A DNA stretch of 5,037 nucleotides from CAINVV01 sp031432175 (lineage in GTDB: Bacteria > Bacteroidota > Bacteroidia > Bacteroidales > Prolixibacteraceae), in assembly GCA_964358545.1 (NCBI GenBank), contig CAYHQN010000203.1:1-5037 (forward strand), written 5' to 3'. Below, in pieces: positions 1-5,037 of this stretch; within the stretch, counting starts at the first letter, position 1, and every line of letters starts with the position of its first letter. A model generated the notes under the pieces. It saw only the letters and a program-made list of their open reading frames with translations, was not told where the DNA came from and searched no databases. A program made the translations under genes and the position numbers.

Positions 1-2733
1 AGCCATATAACAAAATAAACCGTCTCTTTTTTCAATTTGGTAAAGTAGAATTAATTGTTCATTTAATGAGAGTAGCTGACTTACATATTTTGATATTTCA
101 TTTGCGATTCCTTTTTTTATTTCCAATTCTAACTTGTTTATTGGCAATACTCCTAAAAAGGAAGAGGTTAATGATATTGTAGTAAATCTCCTTCTGAAAT
201 AAGTGTTAAATAAAGTTGAATTCAATAAACCAAGAATAAATTTTATATCATACAAATTGTCGTTAAGTATTACGGAATTAACAGTGCCAATAAAATAATA
301 ACCATTTTCATCAAATGTTGCCACAATCCGATCCTTTAAACTTAAGTTTCTTATGGATTGAATGAATATTTTTGTTTTTGCTTCTTGAACCGATGGATTT
401 TTTGTTCCTCCTATTATTACAGCCTTTGAAAAATTAAAAAATCGAGTAGGAATTATTGGCTTATATTTTGAAATATCTTTCCCAAAAACAATTGGGTCAG
501 GATTGGATACCGATTTTTCACTAACAATAAATTCTTCATTTGAACGCAGTTTCATTCCTAATGATATTTTTGATATTTTGCCAAGTTCAACGGATTGTTT
601 ATCTAATTTTTCTTTCAAAACATACCAAGAATTAGCAGCTTCTGAACTAATAGAGTATCCCTCCTCCTTTTTAAACTGACTAAAACTCCTTTCAACAAAA
701 TTTGAATTTAAATTTCCCGCAATTGAATTAATCCATTTCAGTTTGGCATTACCAACATTCTCTTTTGAAAGAATAATAATATTTGTATCAATATTCGCAG
801 AATCAAAGACAAGTCCTTCTATTAGGTTTATTTCCTCAAGCGACTTAGATTCAATTAAATGTTCTCTTAGTTTTTTGTAATATATATTTGTCATCCAAGA
901 AACAGGTATAATGTAACCTAACCTACCCTTCTGCTTGAGCAAATGAATACCTCTCTCAATAAAAAAAGCAAATAGATCACATTTGTATTCAACCGTTTTA
1001 TAAAATGCAGTTAGATATTTATTCTCAGAGGACTGTTTTGCACTGTATGGGGGATTACCGATTACGATATCAAAGCCCCCATTATGAAATATTTCTGGAA
1101 ATTTTTTGTTCCAATCAAATGGCTTTGTTTTTTTTAAATCAAAATCAAATTCTAATTCATTTTCCAAATAACTATTTTGAACCAAACTATTCCCGTCTTT
1201 TATATTTTCATCGAGTGTCGGCAAAACCCGATCGTGAAACAGGGATAGCTGATTTGCGATACTTGCGTCCGTTTCGCCTTCCATACATTTGAGAAGCAAG
1301 CTCAGTTTGGTTACTTCAACTGCATTTACATCAATATCAACTCCGTAGATGTTGTTGAGCAAAATGCGTTTCTTCTCGGCGGTGGTAAGGTTGCCTTCGG
1401 GAGTAAGAACATCACTTTTAACCCCTTTCCGAAGAATAGGGGAATTCCCTTTGGACGTACCGTTTTCGGTGTAGTAGTTCTTATGCCAGTCCAACAAATA
1501 CTGGTAAGCTCCGATCAAAAAGCTGCCACTGCCACAGGCGGGGTCAACAATCTTTATCTGGCTGATATCTTTGGGCGCCTTGCCTTCTACGAGTTTGCCG
1601 ACTGTGTTCTTTACAATGTATTCCACCACATATTGCGGTGTATAATAGACGCCGCCTGCTTTACGGACTTCGGGTTTTTCTTCAATTTTGGCATGGTGCC
1701 CGGGCGTTATCCGGATCACTTTACCCAAAAACTGCTCGTACGCGCTGCCTAAAATTTCAACGGCCAATATGGAAAACTCGTAAGGACTGTCTGGATAATA
1801 CAACTCTTTGATGATGGTTTTAATCACCTTATTGTCGATCTTTATATCCTTGCTGAGCTTGTCTTTTTTAAAGTCGAAGAGTCCGGAATTGTATTTCGCG
1901 TCGGCCTCTCCGAAAATAGCAAACATGTTTTGGTAACTGTCGCCCTGCTTAACCGCGTTTTGCAGATTGCCGTAAGGTTCTATGCCCCGGTCTTCGGCAA
2001 TACGCAGAAAGATAATACGATCGAGGGTTTGCTGGACCACGAAATTTATTTCATCTTCATCCAGGTTTTTGTTGTTCCAGCTGATTGAAGTAGCAAGGTA
2101 GGTCCTCCAACTATCCAACGATAGTAAGAACTCTTTGTCGACCGTGGCGGTTCCTTTTTTGTTGGCATTGCCTTGCACATACTTGTCGAAACTCCCTTTG
2201 AGCACCCGTTCTTTGCTGAAAGTATCCCAGATGAAATCAAATTTTTTAAGGTAATCACGAAAAGTCAGGTATTCTATGCGAGCAACTGATGCTTTGTCGG
2301 TGGGGTTTGGCTTTTTGGTGCAGTCATAGATGGCGAATTCCTCAAAGTCGGTAATGATGCTAACCGAAAGCTTGGCATTCCAGCCATAACGTCTTACCTG
2401 ATAGGCTGGTAAAATATCGTCTTTTATAGCAACGCTGGGTTTTTTCGCTTCAACAAAAAATAACCTTTTCCCGCCTGACAGCCGGAATGAATAGTCAGGG
2501 GCTTTTGTCGCTTTACCAATCTTAACCCGGTCTTCATGAATAACTTCCCGGTAGGCTTCGGCATATCCCTGTTCATTGTCGATATCCCAGCCCAATGCTT
2601 TGAAAAACGGATCGATGAAGTCCCTGCGGGTAAGGGTTTCATTGTAGTTAACGTTTTTATAGGAATCAAATTGCTCCTCAAAGCGTTCGACCAGTTCCGA
2701 TATTTTCTGAAAGGCTGCCTCTTTAGTAATCAT
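1..2733 (-). CDS. Type IIG restriction-modification enzyme (Eco57I/MmeI-like), 3' end outside window
   Basis: The frame is open for 911 codons, from the ATG at 2733 to the left edge. A TGA immediately upstream (2736-2734) fixes the N-terminus, and the C-terminus is missing. Seen: a PD-(D/E)XK nuclease motif (P79-D80, then E95-A96-K97 within FFVEAKKP); GGVYYTP at 360-366; SAM-binding motif I DPACGSGSF at 397-405; YGVDID at 463-468; the catalytic NPPY at 560-563. From about residue 715 the sequence resembles a TaqI-like target-recognition domain (KISLGMKL near 722-729). This order is that of a gamma-class N6-adenine methyltransferase fused to a nuclease. Such enzymes typically cut a few bases to tens of bases from their site and methylate one strand, with no separate specificity subunit; none is seen here. 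Inferred role: defence against foreign DNA. Both catalytic motifs look intact. Residues beyond about 511 are encoded by much more AT-rich DNA. PglX- or DISARM-type methylases are less likely because of the N-terminal nuclease. Confidence 0.9.
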   Translation of the reverse strand, partial: MITKEAAFQKISELVERFEEQFDSYKNVNYNETLTRRDFIDPFFKALGWDIDNEQGYAEAYREVIHEDRVKIGKATKAPDYSFRLSGGKRLFFVEAKKPSVAIKDDILPAYQVRRYGWNAKLSVSIITDFEEFAIYDCTKKPNPTDKASVARIEYLTFRDYLKKFDFIWDTFSKERVLKGSFDKYVQGNANKKGTATVDKEFLLSLDSWRTYLATSISWNNKNLDEDEINFVVQQTLDRIIFLRIAEDRGIEPYGNLQNAVKQGDSYQNMFAIFGEADAKYNSGLFDFKKDKLSKDIKIDNKVIKTIIKELYYPDSPYEFSILAVEILGSAYEQFLGKVIRITPGHHAKIEEKPEVRKAGGVYYTPQYVVEYIVKNTVGKLVEGKAPKDISQIKIVDPACGSGSFLIGAYQYLLDWHKNYYTENGTSKGNSPILRKGVKSDVLTPEGNLTTAEKKRILLNNIYGVDIDVNAVEVTKLSLLLKCMEGETDASIANQLSLFHDRVLPTLDENIKDGNSLVQNSYLENELEFDFDLKKTKPFDWNKKFPEIFHNGGFDIVIGNPPYSAKQSSENKYLTAFYKTVEYKCDLFAFFIERGIHLLKQKGRLGYIIPVSWMTNIYYKKLREHLIESKSLEEINLIEGLVFDSANIDTNIIILSKENVGNAKLKWINSIAGNLNSNFVERSFSQFKKEEGYSISSEAANSWYVLKEKLDKQSVELGKISKISLGMKLRSNEEFIVSEKSVSNPDPIVFGKDISKYKPIIPTRFFNFSKAVIIGGTKNPSVQEAKTKIFIQSIRNLSLKDRIVATFDENGYYFIGTVNSVILNDNLYDIKFILGLLNSTLFNTYFRRRFTTISLTSSFLGVLPINKLELEIKKGIANEISKYVSQLLSLNEQLILLYQIEKRDGLFCYMA

Positions 2734-2854
2734 TCATCTGTTTGTTAAATTAGGTCTGTTAAAAATACGATTTTATAATTCAAATCCCTCTGTTCTTATA
2801 TCCACAATATTTCAAAAATAGATTTAATGGCCTAAAAAATTTATCATTCTTTAT
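2734..2854. other. AT-rich divergent intergenic region
   Basis: This is the left part of the 173-nt gap between the divergently transcribed restriction enzyme gene and arsR. It must hold the promoter of the restriction gene, but no convincing two-box promoter is visible. A lone minus-strand TATTTTTG (2813-2820) fits the Bacteroidota -7 box but has no TTTG at the right distance. No RNA gene, binding-site palindrome or small gene is evident. Confidence 0.6.
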
Positions 2855-2885
2855 TTTGCGGATTCAAATTTATGTCGTATGTTTG
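2855..2885 (+). promoter_or_regulatory. Bacteroidota-type promoter of the ars operon
   Basis: A -33 box TTTG (2855-2858) is followed by exactly 19 nt and a -7 box TATGTTTG (2878-2885). This is a full match to the Bacteroidota primary-sigma consensus TTTG-N19-21-TAnnTTTG. Transcription should start near 2890-2893, giving a leader of about 15 nt before the arsR ATG. The leader is A-rich (AAATAAAAAACA) with no Shine-Dalgarno sequence, as is usual in this phylum. Confidence 0.8.
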
Positions 2886-2891
2886 CGTCAT
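2872..2891. promoter_or_regulatory. Candidate ArsR operator around the -7 box
   Basis: ATGTCG (2872-2877) and CGTCAT (2886-2891) form an imperfect inverted repeat (5 of 6 pairs match) that brackets the 8-bp -7 box exactly. A dimeric winged-helix repressor bound here would block RNA polymerase, which is how ArsR proteins usually autoregulate. The assignment rests on position and symmetry only, and the arms are short. Confidence 0.4.
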
Positions 2892-2906
2892 TAGAAATAA
2901 AAAACA

Positions 2907-3236
2907 ATGAACAACTCACAAAAATTTGATGACAACCTGCAGGAACTGTCCCGGTTTGCCCGGGTCATCTCCCATCCGGCCCGTTTGGCAATCCTTCAGT
3001 ACCTGGCAGAGACCAAGACCTGTATTTCCGGGGATATTACCGATTTCATTCCGCTAAGCCGAACTACAGTTTCCCAGCATTTGAAGGAGCTCAGGGATTT
3101 GGGCCTGATTCACGGCGAGATAGAAGGTCTGAGGATCAATTACTGTTTGTGCAATTCGGAGCTTGCAAAGTACAAGAAGATGTTCTCTGATTTCTTCCAA
3201 TATATCGGAACTGCTGAAATAAATTGCAACTGCTGA
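2907..3236 (+). CDS. arsR: ArsR/SmtB-family arsenic-responsive repressor
   Basis: A 109-residue winged-helix regulator of normal family length. Seen: the ArsR signature SHPARLAILQYLAE (22-35), a helix-turn-helix with recognition helix SRTTVSQHLKELRDLGL (51-67), and a beta-wing GEIEGLRINYC (70-80). Family knowledge: the apo-dimer represses its own operon and is released when As(III) or Sb(III) binds cysteine thiolates. Cysteines here are C39 (TCISGD), C80 and C82 in the wing (YCLC), and C107 and C109 in a terminal CNC tail; which of them bind metalloid is not decidable from sequence. It is the first gene of a four-gene operon and lies just below a strong promoter with a candidate operator, which fits autoregulation. 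The ATG lies about 15 nt after the predicted transcription start and no alternative start is needed. A sensor of another thiophilic metal is possible, but arsC and arsM downstream argue for arsenic. Confidence 0.93.
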   Translation: MNNSQKFDDNLQELSRFARVISHPARLAILQYLAETKTCISGDITDFIPLSRTTVSQHLKELRDLGLIHGEIEGLRINYCLCNSELAKYKKMFSDFFQYIGTAEINCNC

Positions 3237-3243
3237 CGATTTC

Positions 3244-3267
3244 CACATTTTCACATTTTCACATTTC
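3244..3267 (+). repeat. 8-bp tandem repeat between arsR and arsC
   Basis: Three head-to-tail octamers: CACATTTT (3244-3251), CACATTTT (3252-3259), CACATTTC (3260-3267). They fill most of the 44-nt gap between arsR and arsC. No stem can form and no ribosome site is present. Slippage would change the spacing between the two genes by 8 nt per unit. Confidence 0.85.
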
Positions 3268-3280
3268 CAAATTGTTTTCC

Positions 3281-3709
3281 ATGAAAATTTTAATCCTCTG
3301 TACCGGAAACAGTTGCCGCAGTCAAATGGCACATGGGTTCTTACAATCGTTCGATCCGGACATTACTGTTTGTTCTGCCGGGACCGAAGCATCCGGAAAA
3401 TTAAATCAGAAAGCAGTTGCCGTCATGAAAGATATCGGCATTGATATCAGCCACCACACATCCGATTCAGTTGATTTGTACCTGGATCAGGAATGGGATT
3501 ACGTAATCACAGTTTGTGGTGGGGCTAACGAAAACTGTCCCGCTTTTCTGGGTAAAGTAAAACACCGTCTGCACATTGGTTTTGACGATCCATCACACGC
3601 AGTTGGTACCGATGCATTTATTTGGAGCGAGTTTATCCGTGTACGAGATGAAATCAAAGAGGGGTTTTATCAATTCTATCAGGAATATATCAAAAATCAA
3701 ATACCATGA
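3281..3709 (+). CDS. arsC: Thioredoxin-coupled arsenate reductase (LMW phosphatase fold)
   Basis: A 142-residue cytoplasmic enzyme that reduces arsenate to arsenite. Seen: the N-terminal P-loop CTGNSCRS, a CX5R motif with nucleophile C7 and R13; the resolving cysteines C79 and C86 (VCGGANENC), seven apart as in the Staphylococcus aureus pI258 ArsC; and the DPSHA loop (103-107) carrying the general-acid aspartate. The full C7/C79/C86 relay marks the thioredoxin-dependent class and separates it from plain tyrosine phosphatases and from the glutaredoxin class. The frame is open from an ATG at 3224, but that would overlap arsR and add 19 repeat-encoded residues. The family begins at MKILILC, so 3281 is chosen. 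Its TGA overlaps the ATG of the next gene (ATGA, 3706-3709). Product arsenite is the substrate of ArsM downstream. Confidence 0.94.
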   Translation: MKILILCTGNSCRSQMAHGFLQSFDPDITVCSAGTEASGKLNQKAVAVMKDIGIDISHHTSDSVDLYLDQEWDYVITVCGGANENCPAFLGKVKHRLHIGFDDPSHAVGTDAFIWSEFIRVRDEIKEGFYQFYQEYIKNQIP

Positions 3710-4056
3710 TTTACTACATTCTCAAAGTGTTACTCTCATCGGTGACAATTGTCGCTATCTCTGAAATCTCCAAACGAAGCACCTTGGCAGGCAGTATTTT
3801 GGCTTCAATTCCTATTGTTTCCCTGTTGGCCTTTGTATGGATGTACATCGATACAAAAGATACCGCAAAAATTGCCGGTTTATCTCAGGGTATTTTCTGG
3901 CTGGTGATCCCATCACTGCTGTTCTTTCTCCTCTTTCCGGCAATGCTAAAGAGAAACATTGATTTTTGGTGGTCGCTCGGCGTTTCGCTTACCATCATGA
4001 TCCTTGGTTATTTCGTTATGTTATTCCTCTTAAAGAGGGCAGGTATTCAAATATAA
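3706..4056 (+). CDS. Small four-helix membrane protein, DUF3147-like
   Basis: A 116-residue, very hydrophobic protein with four likely membrane helices at about 2-18, 27-47, 60-80 and 88-109. A basic cytoplasmic-looking segment SEISKRS (19-25) follows helix 1, and a polar loop DTKDTAKIAG (49-58) follows helix 2. There is no signal peptide cleavage site and no cysteine, so thiol-based metalloid binding is unlikely. The pattern resembles the uncharacterised DUF3147 family from memory (SEISKRS, an IASIP-like helix 2, an FWLVIPSL-like helix 3); this was not checked by search. The start codon lies inside the arsC stop (ATGA), so translation is probably coupled to arsC, and arsM begins 12 nt downstream. 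The position implies a role in arsenic handling, perhaps as an accessory to transport, but this is inference. It is far too short to be ArsB, Acr3 or ArsP. Confidence 0.85.
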   Translation: MIYYILKVLLSSVTIVAISEISKRSTLAGSILASIPIVSLLAFVWMYIDTKDTAKIAGLSQGIFWLVIPSLLFFLLFPAMLKRNIDFWWSLGVSLTIMILGYFVMLFLLKRAGIQI

Positions 4057-4068
4057 ATTCTATTGATT

Positions 4069-4893
4069 ATGGAAAAAGATATCAAATTGGTGGTCAAAGA
4101 AAAATATGGTTTGATAGCCAAACAATCTAAAACTCAAAACGAAAGCTCTTGCTGCGGCGCAACAGGGTGCTGTTCGTCAGTCGATTACACAATATTCAGT
4201 GAGAGCTACGACCACCTGAAAGGTTACAATCCTGATGCCGATCTGGGACTTGGATGTGGAATTCCAACGGAATTTGCTCAGATCAAAAAGGGTGATACCG
4301 TGATAGACCTGGGTTCAGGGGCCGGCAACGACTGTTTTGTTGCCAGGGCCCTTGTCGGTGAATCCGGACAGGTGATCGGCATCGACATGACCAAAGAGAT
4401 GATCGAAAAGGCCAGGGAGAACGCAGAAAAACTAAATTTCAGAAATGTGGAATTCAGACTCGGAGAAATAGAAAAAATGCCTGTTACGGCAAACAAGGCA
4501 GATGTTGTTATTAGCAATTGCGTCTTGAATTTAGTCCCGGATAAACAGAAAGCATTCTGCGAAATCTTCAGGGTCCTGAAACCGGGGGGGCATTTATCTG
4601 TATCAGATGTCGTACTAAAAGGTGAATTACCAGAAAAAATACAGGAAACTGCCGAGATGTACGCTGGCTGTGTTTCCGGCGCCATTCAATTATATCAATA
4701 TCTTGGGATTATTGAACATACCGGCTTTGTTAAACTCAAAATACACAAAGAAAAAGCAATCACAGTTCCTGATGAAATAATGTTGAATTATTTGAATAAA
4801 GATGAATTAGAGCAATACAAAGCTTCAGGCGCCGGAATCTTCAGCATAACGGTCTACGCCGAGAAACCTTCCCGAGAGAAGGATAAAGGATAA
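4069..4893 (+). CDS. arsM: Arsenite S-adenosylmethionine methyltransferase
   Basis: A 274-residue class I methyltransferase that transfers methyl groups from SAM to As(III), yielding methylated and finally volatile arsenicals. Seen: SAM motif I DLGSGAGND (80-88), acidic residue of motif II in GIDMT (104-108), ISNCVLNLVPDKQKAF (148-163) and RVLKPGGHLSVSD (168-180), all typical of ArsM. The arsenic-ligand cysteines are C63 (LGLGCG) and C201 (YAGCVSGA), matching the C72 and C174 positions of the Cyanidioschyzon enzyme. No cysteine follows C201, so the third ligand (C224) is absent. An N-terminal CC-x4-CC cluster (C28, C29, C34, C35) is also present. The ATG at 4069 is chosen over an upstream in-frame TTG at 4063, which adds only two residues. 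It is the last visible gene of the operon, 12 nt after the membrane protein gene. Confidence 0.94.
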   Translation: MEKDIKLVVKEKYGLIAKQSKTQNESSCCGATGCCSSVDYTIFSESYDHLKGYNPDADLGLGCGIPTEFAQIKKGDTVIDLGSGAGNDCFVARALVGESGQVIGIDMTKEMIEKARENAEKLNFRNVEFRLGEIEKMPVTANKADVVISNCVLNLVPDKQKAFCEIFRVLKPGGHLSVSDVVLKGELPEKIQETAEMYAGCVSGAIQLYQYLGIIEHTGFVKLKIHKEKAITVPDEIMLNYLNKDELEQYKASGAGIFSITVYAEKPSREKDKG

Positions 4894-4910
4894 AGTAAAA
4901 AGGATAAAGT
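4881..4910 (+). repeat. GGATAAA short repeats at the arsM 3' end
   Basis: GGATAAA occurs at 4881-4887, 4888-4894 and 4902-4908. The first two copies are in direct tandem and encode the last residues and stop of arsM (KDKG then TAA). The third is displaced by 7 nt, and the 9-mer GGATAAAGT occurs twice (4888-4896, 4902-4910). The lysine-rich tail of ArsM therefore looks repeat-derived. Confidence 0.7.
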
Positions 4911-4946
4911 GGGAACTCCCAATATTTTTGCTTTTGTAATAGATTG

Positions 4947-4966
4947 TTCCCAAGGGATATTGGGAA
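4947..4966 (+). terminator. Hairpin downstream of arsM, possible terminator
   Basis: TTCCCAA (4947-4953) and TTGGGAA (4960-4966) form a perfect 7-bp stem with a 6-nt loop, 53 nt after the arsM stop. No T-run follows, so a classical intrinsic terminator is not supported. The right arm can instead pair with an upstream TCCCAATAT (4917-4925). It could be a weak terminator, an RNA-stabilising structure or chance. Confidence 0.3.
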
Positions 4967-4977
4967 AATGCAATCCA

Positions 4978-5037
4978 CTAATCAGCTAATCAACTAATCA
5001 GCTAATCAACACATCAGCTAATCAGCACATCAGCTAA
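4978..5037 (+). repeat. 8-bp tandem repeat array reaching the right edge
   Basis: Seven full octamers and a half unit: CTAATCAG, CTAATCAA, CTAATCAG, CTAATCAA, CACATCAG, CTAATCAG, CACATCAG, then CTAA at the edge. Units differ at only three positions (T/A and A/C at positions 2-3, G/A at position 8). The array is uninterrupted and probably continues beyond the window. It lacks spacers, so it is not a CRISPR array, and it has the same 8-bp period as the repeat between arsR and arsC. Confidence 0.9.

Noticed and set aside
1005..1292. Plus-strand open frame of 95 codons, with others at 1483-1752 and 2536-2748
   Set aside because: They lie antisense inside the Type IIG gene, whose frame carries clear catalytic motifs, and their translations show no domain.
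2046..2258. Minus-strand open frame of 70 codons, and another of 85 codons at 2424-2681
   Set aside because: They overlap the Type IIG gene in a different frame of the same strand and are low-complexity shadow translations.
2724..2737. Out-of-frame ATG at 2737 just upstream of the restriction gene start
   Set aside because: It opens only a four-codon frame (ATG AAT GAT TAC TAA), which is too short to support as a leader peptide.
2813..2820. Minus-strand TATTTTTG as the -7 box of the restriction gene promoter
   Set aside because: It fits TAnnTTTG, but no TTTG lies 19-21 nt upstream, and such a match is expected by chance in AT-rich DNA.
3224..3280. Upstream ATG extending arsC by 19 residues
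   Set aside because: It overlaps arsR, and the added residues come from the CACATTTT repeat. The family starts at MKILILC at 3281.
3054..3332. Minus-strand open frame of 92 codons
   Set aside because: It is antisense to arsR and the arsC start and has no recognisable content.
3576..3764. Plus-strand open frame of 62 codons
   Set aside because: It is out of frame within the end of arsC and the start of the membrane protein gene, both well supported.
4278..4685. Minus-strand open frame of 135 codons
   Set aside because: It is antisense to the conserved core of arsM, and its sequence is the mirror of that gene's codons.
4978..5037. Possible CRISPR array or attachment site
   Set aside because: The units are 8 bp with no unique spacers, and there is no integrase or cas gene nearby. 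It is a simple tandem repeat.

Overview
The window looks like an accessory segment from a member of the Bacteroidota, probably of the Bacteroidales type. The evidence is a textbook Bacteroidota promoter (TTTG, 19 nt, TAnnTTTG) upstream of arsR, A-rich leaders with no Shine-Dalgarno sequences, protein sequences that read like Bacteroidota members of their families, and AT-rich short-period tandem repeats in the intergenic spaces. The species cannot be named from this window.

Layout. The left half (1-2733, minus strand) is one long open frame of at least 911 codons that runs off the left edge. It encodes a single-chain Type IIG (Eco57I/MmeI-like) restriction-modification enzyme: an N-terminal PD-(D/E)XK nuclease, then a gamma-class N6-adenine methyltransferase (DPACGSGSF and NPPY motifs), then the start of a TaqI-like target-recognition domain. 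The nuclease and SAM-motif half has GC content like the neighbouring genes (about 45%). The NPPY and target-recognition half is much more AT-rich (about 30%), with a sharp step near 1200, which suggests a mosaic gene. A 173-nt divergent intergenic region (2734-2906) follows.

The right half (2907-4893, plus strand) is a compact arsenic-resistance operon: arsR (repressor), arsC (thioredoxin-type arsenate reductase), a four-helix membrane protein resembling DUF3147 whose ATG overlaps the arsC stop, and arsM (arsenite S-adenosylmethionine methyltransferase). The inferred flow is that ArsR senses As(III) and releases the promoter, ArsC reduces arsenate to arsenite, and ArsM methylates the arsenite. 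No recognised efflux pump (ArsB/Acr3/ArsP) is inside the window. The membrane protein sits where a transport-related component might be expected, but its role is unknown. The tail (4894-5037) has no gene. It holds short repeats, overlapping inverted repeats and an 8-bp tandem repeat that continues to the right edge.

Nothing here is clearly a new system. The points most worth a second look are the mosaic restriction enzyme, the translationally coupled membrane protein in the ars operon, and the 8-bp repeats.
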